Source of the DNA: JABWBR01 sp036741235
GTDB taxonomy: Bacteria > Bacteroidota > Bacteroidia > Chitinophagales > Saprospiraceae
Length of the DNA: 64,000 nucleotides
Direction: 5' to 3'
NCBI GenBank assembly: GCA_036741235.1
Contig: DAINSQ010000003.1
Coordinates: 18,590 to 82,589, forward strand
This document shows positions 26,923 to 35,900 of this stretch, piece after piece. The stretch's first letter is position 1. Each line of letters begins with the position of its first letter. Below the pieces are notes generated by a model, which saw only the letters and a list, made by a program, of their open reading frames with translations, did not search any database and was not told the origin of the DNA. A program made the position numbers and the translations under genes.

Positions 26923-29900
26923 TCAAGCGTTCCGCTCAACAGCGATTCCCAGTTTCAAATCGCCGCTCAATTCCATTTCTTCCGCATGGCTTACCTCGTC
27001 GGCCAGGTTGATCTGCACGGCCAGGGTTTCGCTTTTGATATAATCGCCAAACTTTTCGATGGCGGTCAGGATGGCGTCGTGGCGTTCCAACGTGACCACA
27101 ATGCGGTCGGTGACATTAAAATCGCGGTCTTTGCGGATATTCTGGATGCGGTTCACCAGGTCGCGGGCCAGGCCTTCGGCGATCAGCGATTCGTCGAGCG
27201 TGATGTCGAGGGCTACCGTGAGGGCGCCGTCGGTGGCTACCTGCCAGCCGGGGATATCCTCGGCGGTGATTTCTACGTCTTCGAGGCTGAGCTCGTAGGT
27301 TTCGCCGTCAATTTGCAGGGCGTAGCGGTTGTCCTTTTCGATGCGGTTGATATCGTCTTGCGACCAGTTAGCGATGAGGTCGGTGGCGGCTTTCATGTGT
27401 TTGCCCAGGCGTTTGCCGAGGGTTTTGAAGTTGGGCTTCACCTTTTTGCTCACCAGGCCGGATGTATCCGACACATATTCTAGCGCTTTGACGTTTACTT
27501 CGGCCAGGACGAGGTCCTTAACTTCTTCCACCTGTGTCTGGAAGTTTTCGTCGAGGATCGGCAGCAGTACTTTTTGCAGGGGTTGGCGTACGCGGATTTT
27601 TTCTTTTTTGCGCAAGCTCAACACCAGCGAAGAGATGCGCTGGGCGTAGTCCATGCGTTGTTCGAGTTCCTGGTCGATGACGTCTTCTTCTGCTTTGGTA
27701 AGCAGCGAGAGGTGTACCGAATCGTAGGCCAGCGGCGTACCGAGTTGGCGGGCGCGTTCGCGCACGGGGTTGCTGAGGTTGCGATACAGCCAGTCGGCAA
27801 AAAACGGCGCTACCGGGGCCATGAGTTGGGCCACGACCATCAGGCATTCGAACAAGGTTTCGTAGGCGGCTTTTTTGTCGGCAGACATTTCGCCGCGCCA
27901 GAATCGCCTTCTCGACAGGCGCACGTACCAGTTGCTGAGGTGTTCGTCGACGAAGTTTTCTATAGCGCGCGCCGCGCGGGTGGGCTCGTAGTCTTCGTAG
28001 CTTTCCGTCACCTCTTTGATCAGGCTGTGCAGTTTGGAGATGATCCAGCGGTCCAGTTCGGGGCGCTCTTTTACCGGAATCACGTTCATCTCGTCGATTG
28101 TAAATTGGTCGACATTTGCGTAAAGCGCAAAAAACGAGTAGGTATTGTAGAGCTTGCCGAAAAACTTGGTGCGCACCTCTGCTACGCCTTCGAGGTCGAA
28201 GCGGAGGTTGTCCCAGGGCTGCGAGTTGGAGATCATGTACCAGCGCGTGGCGTCGGCGCCGTAGGTAGCGATAGTAGAAAATGGGTCGACGGCGTTGCCG
28301 AGGCGTTTCGACATCTTGTGCCCGTTTTTGTCGAGCACGAGGCCGTTGGACACCACGTTTTTAAAGCTCACGCTGTCGAATGCCATCGTGGCGATGGCGT
28401 GCAGGGTATAAAACCAGCCCCGCGTTTGGTCGACGCCTTCGGCGATGAAGTCGGCGGGGAAGTTTTGCTTGAATTTTTCCTGGTTTTCAAACGGGTAATG
28501 CCATTGGGCATAGGGCATAGCGCCCGAATCGAACCACACGTCGATGAGGTCGGCTTCGCGGTGCAGGGGCGTGCGGCCGTCTTTGCCCACGAGCACGATG
28601 CGGTCGATATAGGGGCGGTGCAGGTCGCCGGGTAAGGTCTGCGACAAGCCCAAGGCCTTGTTGGCTTTGTCCAGTTCCTCCTGTAGTTGGGCCAGCGAGC
28701 TGATGCAGATTTCTTCCGAGCCGTCTTCCGAGCGCCAGATAGGCAGCGGTACGCCCCAGAAGCGGGAGCGGGAGAGGTTCCAGTCCTGGAGATTCTCCAA
28801 CCACTTGCCAAAGCGGCCTTCGCCGGTGGCGGCGGGTTTCCAGTTGATGGTTTTGTTGAGCTCAAACATACGCTCTTTCATAGCCGAAGCGCGGATAAAC
28901 CAGCTGTCGAGCGGATAATAGAGCACGGGTTTGTCGGTGCGCCAGCAGTGGGGGTAGTTGTGCACGTATTTTTGCACATTGAAGGCGTAGCCCTCCTGCT
29001 TCAGTTTCACAGCGATATCGATATCGACGCTTACGTAATCGGGATCGTCGGTATAGTTCTTGACAAAGCGGTTGGAAAACTCGCCGACATGGTCTTTGAA
29101 CTTGCCCTGTTTGTCTACCAGCGTCAGCGCGCCGATGCCGTTGGCTTTGGCCACGCGCATGTCGTCGGCGCCGAAAGAGGGAGCCGTGTGCACCACGCCG
29201 GTGCCGTCTTCGGTGGTCACAAAGTCGCCGGCCAGGACGCGGAAGGCGTCGGTATGGCCGTCGAGGGGTTCTATCGGATTGCCGTAGGCCAGCAGTTGTT
29301 CGTAGCGGATGCCTTCGAGTTTTTCGCCGGGGAAGGCGGCGCTTGTTTCGAGCGCTTCGGGTTTGTTTTTGCCGCCCAGCCAGGTAGGCACGAGTACCTC
29401 GGCGAGTACCACGCTTACGGGCTGCTGGGTATAAGGGTTATTTGTTTTAATTTTTACATAATTAATATGTCGGCCTACGGTGAGGGCGGTATTGGAAGGC
29501 AGCGTCCATGGCGTGGTCGTCCAGGCCAGGATACGCACGTCTTCGCCGGGGTTATCAAACAGGAAAGCCGATTGTTCGTTTTGGATCACCTTAAACATCG
29601 CCACCACCGTGGTATCGGTGATTTCCTTGTAAGCGCCGGGCATATTCAGTTCGTGGCTGCTGAGGCCGGTGCCTGCGCCGGGCGAATAGGGCTGGATGGT
29701 ATAGCCTTTATAGAGCAGGCCTTTTTCATAGAGCCGGCCCAGCAAAAACCACACCGATTCGATGTAATTATTTTCGTAGGTGATATAGGGATTGTCGAGG
29801 TCCACCCAATAGCCCATTTGGCGGGTGATCTCGTCCCACTTATCCTTATAGCGCATCACCGTTTCGCGGCATTTGGCGTTGTATTCTTCAACCGAGATGC

Positions 29901-30225
29901 TTTTGCCTATATCTTCTTTGGTGATGCCGAGTTCTTTTTCCACGCTCAGTTCGATGGGCAGTCCGTGGGTATCCCAGCCGCCTTTGCGTTCTACGCGTTT
30001 GCCGCGCATAGTTTGGAAGCGGCAGAAAATGTCCTTGATAGCGCGGGCCATCACGTGGTGGATGCCGGGCAGGCCGTTGGCGGAGGGGGGGCCTTCGTAA
30101 AAGACGAAGCTATTGGCCGGATCGCGCTGGTCGACGCTTTTTTCAAAAATGCGGTTTTCGTCCCAGAAGGCCAGGATTTCTCTATCGATTTCGGGCAGAT
30201 TGAGCTGTTTGTACTCCCTGTACAT
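26923..30225 (-). CDS. ileS: Isoleucine--tRNA ligase
   Basis: A 1100-aa class I synthetase. The HIGH-type motif is in GPPSANGLPGIHHVMARAIKD (GIHH), the KMSKS loop is GHKMSKRLGN, and the editing (CP1) domain has the WTTTPWTLPSNTA segment. WFDSGAMPYAQWHYPF and the C-terminal anticodon-binding region are present. The length agrees with the Bacteroidota/eukaryote-like type of IleRS (about 1100 aa, longer than the E. coli enzyme). An exact promoter box lies 35 nt upstream of the start. Confidence 0.97.
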   Translation of the reverse strand: MYREYKQLNLPEIDREILAFWDENRIFEKSVDQRDPANSFVFYEGPPSANGLPGIHHVMARAIKDIFCRFQTMRGKRVERKGGWDTHGLPIELSVEKELGITKEDIGKSISVEEYNAKCRETVMRYKDKWDEITRQMGYWVDLDNPYITYENNYIESVWFLLGRLYEKGLLYKGYTIQPYSPGAGTGLSSHELNMPGAYKEITDTTVVAMFKVIQNEQSAFLFDNPGEDVRILAWTTTPWTLPSNTALTVGRHINYVKIKTNNPYTQQPVSVVLAEVLVPTWLGGKNKPEALETSAAFPGEKLEGIRYEQLLAYGNPIEPLDGHTDAFRVLAGDFVTTEDGTGVVHTAPSFGADDMRVAKANGIGALTLVDKQGKFKDHVGEFSNRFVKNYTDDPDYVSVDIDIAVKLKQEGYAFNVQKYVHNYPHCWRTDKPVLYYPLDSWFIRASAMKERMFELNKTINWKPAATGEGRFGKWLENLQDWNLSRSRFWGVPLPIWRSEDGSEEICISSLAQLQEELDKANKALGLSQTLPGDLHRPYIDRIVLVGKDGRTPLHREADLIDVWFDSGAMPYAQWHYPFENQEKFKQNFPADFIAEGVDQTRGWFYTLHAIATMAFDSVSFKNVVSNGLVLDKNGHKMSKRLGNAVDPFSTIATYGADATRWYMISNSQPWDNLRFDLEGVAEVRTKFFGKLYNTYSFFALYANVDQFTIDEMNVIPVKERPELDRWIISKLHSLIKEVTESYEDYEPTRAARAIENFVDEHLSNWYVRLSRRRFWRGEMSADKKAAYETLFECLMVVAQLMAPVAPFFADWLYRNLSNPVRERARQLGTPLAYDSVHLSLLTKAEEDVIDQELEQRMDYAQRISSLVLSLRKKEKIRVRQPLQKVLLPILDENFQTQVEEVKDLVLAEVNVKALEYVSDTSGLVSKKVKPNFKTLGKRLGKHMKAATDLIANWSQDDINRIEKDNRYALQIDGETYELSLEDVEITAEDIPGWQVATDGALTVALDITLDESLIAEGLARDLVNRIQNIRKDRDFNVTDRIVVTLERHDAILTAIEKFGDYIKSETLAVQINLADEVSHAEEMELSGDLKLGIAVERNA

Positions 30226-30259
30226 TGTGGTTCAGTTATTCGGTTGTCGTAAAGAATGG

Positions 30260-30267
30260 CAAAGATA
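30260..30267 (-). promoter_or_regulatory. Promoter box of ileS
   Basis: Exact minus-strand TATCTTTG, 35 nt upstream of the ileS ATG. The -33 region falls inside the GTAGGTT inverted repeat. Confidence 0.55.
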
Positions 30268-30346
30268 GGAAAAAAGGAGTTGTAGGTTGTAGGTTGTAGG
30301 TTCTCTGATATGGGTTAAAAAAAACCTACAACTTACAACCTACAAC
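30268..30346 (-). terminator. GTTGTAGG-type inverted repeat, terminator of the Pta-like gene
   Basis: 24-nt arms at 30279-30302 and 30323-30346 with one mismatch, built from GTAGGTT units, 12 nt after the stop at 30359. On the minus strand it is followed by CTCCTTTTTTCC. Confidence 0.65.
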
Positions 30347-30358
30347 AAATACCCCACC

Positions 30359-31468
30359 TCACAGTTTTCCCAGCAAAGATTCCAGGTCGACATGTTCTTG
30401 AATAAGCTGGATAGCGCGTTCCACCTTCCAGGGGGTGCGGGTGTGGATTTTCACTTCCAGGCGGCTGATGCGCAGGGCGGAGCCGTAGGTATCGAGGTTA
30501 GTGGCGACCAGTGGTATGCCGTGTTTTTCGATATAATCGCGGGCGGGGAAATCGTCGAGAAAATTCTCCATAAAATTGCCTTCGCCGTTAATAATAATGC
30601 CTGCGAGGGGAGAGCCGGCGATCTGCTTGTGTTTGACAATTTCCTCAATGCCGGCGATAGCGGATTCGAGGCGGCGGTAGCCTACGATGAGCAGCAGGTT
30701 CTGCAGTTTATCAAACTCCTTTTGTTCGATAAGCGCGCCGGAAGTAATATTCTCCACACGGTTATCGAGGTTATGGCCGTTGAGCAGGATTTTGCCGTCG
30801 ACGCAGCGCCGGATAGTTTCCATAATGGGATACGTGAGGATATCGTCGTAGGGCAAAACGCCGAGCAGGGGTATGCCCCACTGGTCGAGTTTTCTGCCCA
30901 CATAATGGCGCACCTTATCGATTTTAGAGGGCAATACCTTGTTGAGAATCACGCCCATCAAGTCGGCTTTTTGTTCGCGGAACAGCGACAGCGTAGCGTT
31001 CAGCCGGTCGATGGTATTGCCGATACCGCCTTCCACCACCATAATCACCGGGCTATTCAGCAGGTTAGCCACGTCGGCATTCGACAAGTCGATTACGCTG
31101 CCCACACCGGGGTGGCCGGTGCCTTCATAGACCACCACATCGTGGAGCTGGTGCAGTTGTTCGGCGGCGTAAATAATTTTATCGCGAAAATGAAAAGAGG
31201 CGGGGTTATCGAGGTAGGCCTGGGTAACGCCGGCGCCCACAATGACGGGGCTGTGCAATTCGGCTTCCAGGGGGAAATTCATCATCTTGGAGAAAAGCAG
31301 CGCGTCTTTGTCCACCTTTAAATCTCCAAGGTCTACGAATTCCTGGCCGACGGGTTTGCAGTAGCCCACATTAACGCCGCTGCGTTTGAGGGCCGACACG
31401 ATACCTAAAGTGCAGGTAGTTTTGCCGACGTGTTGACTAGTAGCGGCGATATAAACGCGCTTGCTCAT
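30359..31468 (-). CDS. BioD/CobQ-like P-loop ATPase with C-terminal DRTGG-like domain
   Basis: A 369-aa protein. The N-terminal domain (about 1-210) is an AAA_26/dethiobiotin-synthetase-like fold with Walker-A-type loop TSQHVGKTTCTLG, then GYCKPVGQEF and VYEGTGHPGVGSVI. The C-terminal part (about 220-330, IEQKEFDKLQ, LAGIIINGE, IPLVATNLDTYG) resembles the DRTGG domain. The same two-domain arrangement forms the N-terminal regulatory half of long phosphotransacetylases, but the Pta catalytic domain is absent. It may be a stand-alone regulator or an acyl-phosphate-related enzyme; function is not established. Confidence 0.7.
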   Translation of the reverse strand: MSKRVYIAATSQHVGKTTCTLGIVSALKRSGVNVGYCKPVGQEFVDLGDLKVDKDALLFSKMMNFPLEAELHSPVIVGAGVTQAYLDNPASFHFRDKIIYAAEQLHQLHDVVVYEGTGHPGVGSVIDLSNADVANLLNSPVIMVVEGGIGNTIDRLNATLSLFREQKADLMGVILNKVLPSKIDKVRHYVGRKLDQWGIPLLGVLPYDDILTYPIMETIRRCVDGKILLNGHNLDNRVENITSGALIEQKEFDKLQNLLLIVGYRRLESAIAGIEEIVKHKQIAGSPLAGIIINGEGNFMENFLDDFPARDYIEKHGIPLVATNLDTYGSALRISRLEVKIHTRTPWKVERAIQLIQEHVDLESLLGKL

Positions 31469-31501
31469 GTAGTTTTTGCATAGTGGCGGAGGCTCGCCGC
31501 G

Positions 31502-31924
31502 TTATTCCAATTCCAACAGCGCTTTTTGGATTTCTTCTTTCGAAGCGCCTTTTTCTCTCAATTCCCTGATCTTATCGGAGTCGCGCTTGCGGCGTTCGGC
31601 GATTTGCGCGTTATAGATCGTTTTTTGCTCAGGCGTAAGGATGCGCTGGATCGAGGCGTCTGTGCCGTTGCGCACCGAGCGGCGCTTGGCGAGGTAGAGG
31701 TCGTAGTCTGAGGTTCTCAGGTTTTCGATTTCGGCCATATTGCGGAAGCGGCGCTCCTGGATAGTATACATTTTGGCGGTTTGCTCCGGATTAAGCTGGT
31801 AGAGCGCTACCATTTCGTCGGTGGCTTGTTGTACGGCGGCAGGGTCAACGGTTGTTGTCGTTTGGGCGCCGGCGGTCCAGCTCCAACCCATCCACAAAAC
31901 GGCTATCAGGATAATTTTTTTCAT
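31502..31924 (-). CDS. Exported helical protein, unknown function
   Basis: A 140-aa protein with a signal peptide (MKKIILIAVLWMGWSWTAGAQ) and an all-helical, highly charged mature part containing YQLNPEQTAKMY, RILTPEQKTIYNAQ and a C-terminal GASKEEIQKALLELE. The repeated LxPEQ-helix pattern recalls periplasmic Spy/CpxP-like chaperones, but I do not see the LTxxQ pair clearly enough to assign it. It is upstream of the Pta-like gene by 33 nt, in the same direction. Confidence 0.6.
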   Translation of the reverse strand: MKKIILIAVLWMGWSWTAGAQTTTTVDPAAVQQATDEMVALYQLNPEQTAKMYTIQERRFRNMAEIENLRTSDYDLYLAKRRSVRNGTDASIQRILTPEQKTIYNAQIAERRKRDSDKIRELREKGASKEEIQKALLELE

Positions 31925-32024
31925 GTTAGTATTGAATTATGGCTGGCTAAATTACAACTTTTGGCAATTTTACGCCTAATGACTCGATGAATTGTATTTT
32001 GATATACGTAAAAAGTGGTTTGTT

Positions 32025-32606
32025 ATGCTAATTATCCAGGGTGTATTGGTGAGCGATGATGTTGTAAGAGAGCAGTTTGCGTGCCAATTGTCGGCCTGCA
32101 AGGGGGCTTGTTGCTGGGAGGGCGACTACGGCGCGCCGCTGGCGCCCGAAGAGTTGCCGGTGCTCAAAAGCATCTACGAGCAGGTAAAACCGTTTTTGTC
32201 GCCCGAAGGTATTGCGGTGATCGAGGCGGAAGGGCCGTATGTTTACTATGAAGAAAACGAAGACTACGGCACGCCGCTGGTGAACAACGGTCCCTGCGCC
32301 TACATGACGTATGATCAAAACGGTGTGGCCCAATGCGGCATTGAACAGGCCTATTACGCCGGCGCTACCGATTTTCTGAAGCCCATCTCCTGCCATTTGT
32401 ACCCCATCCGCATATCGCGCAATCTCCAAAACAGCTTCGAAATCCTGAATTACGATCGCTGGGATATCTGCTCGGCTGCCTGCTCGCGGGGCAAAGAAGA
32501 GCATATCCAGGTGTACCAGTTTGTGAAAGCGGCGCTTATTCGCAAGTATGGCCAGGCGTTTTATGATGAATTGGATGCGGCGGCGGGGTATTTGAGGAAG
32601 GGGTAA
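32025..32606 (+). CDS. DUF3109-family Cys-cluster protein
   Basis: A 193-aa protein; the ATG at 32025 fits the family start (MLIIQGVLVSDDVVREQFAC). The Cys cluster ACQLSACKGACCWEGDYG near residues 16-33, plus later CAYM, CGIEQAYY, ISCHLYPIRIS and CSAACSRG, are hallmarks of DUF3109/YkgJ-like putative metal-binding proteins. The Cys pattern suggests zinc or an iron-sulfur centre. Function is unknown. A TTATGAGGGG repeat follows the stop codon. Confidence 0.85.
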   Translation: MLIIQGVLVSDDVVREQFACQLSACKGACCWEGDYGAPLAPEELPVLKSIYEQVKPFLSPEGIAVIEAEGPYVYYEENEDYGTPLVNNGPCAYMTYDQNGVAQCGIEQAYYAGATDFLKPISCHLYPIRISRNLQNSFEILNYDRWDICSAACSRGKEEHIQVYQFVKAALIRKYGQAFYDELDAAAGYLRKG

Positions 32607-32608
32607 TG

Positions 32609-32632
32609 AAAGGTTATGAGGGGTTATGAAGT
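32609..32632. repeat. GGTTATGA tandem motif
   Basis: Two to three copies of GGTTATGA(GG) start 3 nt after the stop of the DUF3109 gene. They are related to 831-868 and 47299-47368. Confidence 0.6.
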
Positions 32633-32733
32633 GGGATGGCAGTCTCCGCAAAACTCATCATGATTATATAGTCAAATGAACCATTCCAAGAGTCCCCTAA
32701 TTGATGTTGCGTGCTTAGAAAATCGATGTGTCG

Positions 32734-32764
32734 TTTGGCTCATTCATTTGTTTTAGTTATCTTG
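32734..32764 (+). promoter_or_regulatory. Promoter candidate of the metalloprotease gene
   Basis: TTTG at 32734-32737, 20-nt spacer, then TATCTTG at 32758-32764, one base short of TAnnTTTG. It would give a leader of about 140 nt to the ATG at 32915. A 33-codon frame (32779-32880) lies in the leader and is not called as a gene. Confidence 0.4.
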
Positions 32765-32926
32765 CCGTAATCAGTTGGATGTGGATGTATGCAGGTCAAG
32801 AGTGTGTAAGGCCTGTTTTCGAAAATATATTAGATAATATTGAAAAGACTTGCGGTACTAAAGGAAGCAGGTGCTGTTAATTGGTTTATTCATAATTTTA
32901 TAAATCCTTATCCTATGATGTACTCA

Positions 32927-32966
32927 CTATTCTATTCTATTCTATTCTATTCTATTCTATTCTATT
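32927..32966 (+). repeat. (TCTAT)n pentanucleotide repeat, candidate phase-variable tract
   Basis: Seven full TCTAT units (32931-32965), with a partial unit before. Two ATGs at 32915 and 32918 precede it. In the present state that frame reads MMYSLFYSILFYSILFY and then meets TAG at 32966. With one unit fewer, or two more, the same ATG would run in frame into the 2213-aa ORF and give it a hydrophobic, signal-like N-terminus. The 5-nt unit encodes FYSIL in every 15 nt. Confidence 0.7.
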
Positions 32967-32985
32967 AGGCTCCCACGAGGATTAC

Positions 32986-35900
32986 ATGGTGAAAGCAATA
33001 GCACCAACGAACAGTTGCGCCGAATGGCTAGAAACGCCGATTAACGGGGCAAGCGGAAGCGCAAGTTTTGAAACTTGTCTTACCGATACCATTGCTTTGG
33101 CTACATCGGCATTCACCACTTCCTCCACTGCCGATAAGCAGTATGCCTTATATCGCGAAGTTTGCGGCGACGGGGAAATATTGATTCATGTTAGCGGCAT
33201 GTCGCCTTCAGGAGGTTTTGCCGGCCTGGAATTGCGGGAGGATACGACTGCAGGCGCAAAGAAATTTGGGCTCAAAACCCAATTGAGTAGTCAAATAGGG
33301 CGCTTTTATCGCAGTACCGTGAATGGTTCCGCTACCCAGCAAAACCAGACGATTCAAAACATCCGATGGCTGAAATTGACGCGAAGCGGAAATTCCCTGA
33401 CAGCTCACGTATCTACAACCGGCCAAAGCTGGACACAAATAATGAGCCAGACCATCAGCATGGACACCTGCATCCTGGCAGGCGTTATAGCGCATAGTTA
33501 CAACACTACAACTACGATTACCTCTACTTTTGATAGCCCTGCAATAAGCGGGTTTACTGCTCCTTCCGGGCCGCCAACAACCGTATTTTTCATGCAAGAC
33601 ACGTTGGTTGCCCAAGCCGGCGACACGGTTCAGATTTGCGTGGGAATTGCCAATCCATGCATATGTTCGCCTACGAGTGCGAGTATAGTGTTACAAGGCA
33701 ATGGTATACCGCATTTGTCGGAATACAATACAACGTCTTTGATATTTGAGAATTCAACATCCGAATTATGCTTTGCACTACCGATAGGGAACTTGCTTTA
33801 CGAAAACACCTATTCTCTGGTACTTCAAAATTCAAATGGAGGAAATGGAGCAATTGTAATCAGCCCGGATACCACAATATTACATATAGTAACAGGAAGT
33901 GAATTTGCCTATTTTTGCGGTGCAGCTCCCTTTCTAACTTCTGAAACATATTCATTTGAACCAAAAATTGCATTTGACAGATTTGGTAATGTATTATCAA
34001 GGCGCCAGTTATTGCCTCAAAGTGACACAACTATTAGCGGGAATAATCTTGTTACTACTTGTGGCTGTGAAGAAGTAGGAATAACCCTTTCCTATTTCGA
34101 ACTTTGGTTTGAAGATTGCGCTTTCTCGACAGGCAGTGGTTTTAATGTAACAGGGCAACTCGGTGAAAATCGGCGACGTGTAATGTGTGCTGTTTTTCAA
34201 TATTTGGAATCATTGATTATGCCCAATATTAGCCTATGTAATACAGGTCAATCGTCCAAAGTAAATATCCGGGTCATGCCATCCGGGCCGCTTGCAGATT
34301 ATTATGGTGATGTGTTAACCTTGATGAATCCACTCCATTTGGGTTATGCTTCAGCATATTATCCAAACCTGACCTATAACCCTGGCATTGTACTGGGCAT
34401 TCCCGAAACCATTATTCATACGGGCGAATATCCGGCAAACTTTTCAAATGCTGAAATGCACGCGTACATACGCATTAATTTTGAACGAAATTGGCATCTG
34501 GATTATACAGAAGATATTCCACCCAGTACCCCTGATAATCCAATTCATGATTTGTATTCCGTATGTTTACACGAAGCGCTACATGCGCTTGGATTTGTGT
34601 CAGCATTCACATATAATGCGGATGGCCAAGGATTACTTGGAAACAGATTTGGGCAGGGGGCCTATTTTAATTTCGATCGGTTTTTAGGCATGGATTATGA
34701 TGGGGATTCATTAATTGAGACGCCATTAATTGTCAATGGTTCTCCCGTCAATAGTTTTCCGGGTTCCCCTGTATGGTCGTATAATACAGCTATTAATCCA
34801 AATACTGACATGCATCAAAGCTGCCTTGGTGGCGATACGGAACCGGATATGAGGTTTTTAGGTACCATGCTCCATTATCCTGTGTTTACCTATTTTACAA
34901 TGCTGAATGGAAGTTCGTTTAGCCACTTGGAGGGTAGTTGCGATGTAATAGGTTCCAATCCTATTCCTTATGTCATGAATCCTGGACTCCCCCCAAGTAC
35001 GGCTCGGAGAATACTTCATGACGACGAATTAGATATTTTATCCCAAATAGGATACAATATTGGAAGTGGGTGTGATGTAGGCGGGGTAAATGATGGGGTA
35101 AATGCAAATAATTGCGGGGATTTTAGTTATGTTTTAGAAATATGCCCTCCTGGCGTAGCTACCTTAAGTATTCCATTCGAAGAACTCCTATCAAATGATC
35201 CCAATGCTGAATCTATTGGATATATTATGCCACTTGACGCTATGGAAGGTACTGGCGCAATAAGTATAGACGGCCTGCATTATAATTATACAGCTTACCA
35301 ACTGGGAACTTCAGAATTATTATATGCACCAATTGGCTGTAACGGTTCAATAGGAAATCCTACGTTGATTAGGATTAACGTGGTGCCAATAGCCGATGGA
35401 ACTTGCCCGTTTTATTGTGAAGAAGTAGTTAATTGCAGTGAGGCGAACATTCCCTTTGATTGGGAAGAATGTGAGTCATATCTGGGATGCAATGAACTTT
35501 CCTGTAATATAATTTGCAACGGTCAATTCTGTGCAACAGTAGCAGCATCTTCTAATCAACTCTTATACGAAATTGGGAATACAGGAAATGGGCATTACAG
35601 AACTGAATATATGAATGACTTGCAAATTCAGTCTACGGCAATTATTCCTGGTTGGATTAGAACAGGAGGAACTCCTGATTATTATTTTGAAGGTCCGGTT
35701 TATCCGAATTCTATTGGATTAGGATCATATCCAGGGTATTTTGAAGGTGTGATGAGCTATGTTGATTTATCAAATGGAACGGATTATTTACTAAGTTTTG
35801 AAACAGGATGGACCAATCCCCTATGGGATAAATCCTATTTAAACATTAACTTAATATCGGGGCAGGAGTTATTACAAGGCGATTATTTATCTACCCCACC

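Noticed and set aside
28687..30252. 521-aa open frame antisense to ileS
   Set aside because: It mirrors the G+C-rich third positions of ileS, has no recognisable domain and starts inside a well-supported gene.
32779..32880. 33-codon frame with several Cys in the leader of the metalloprotease gene
   Set aside because: It has no promoter of its own at the right distance and no recognisable features; it may be chance in an untranslated leader.
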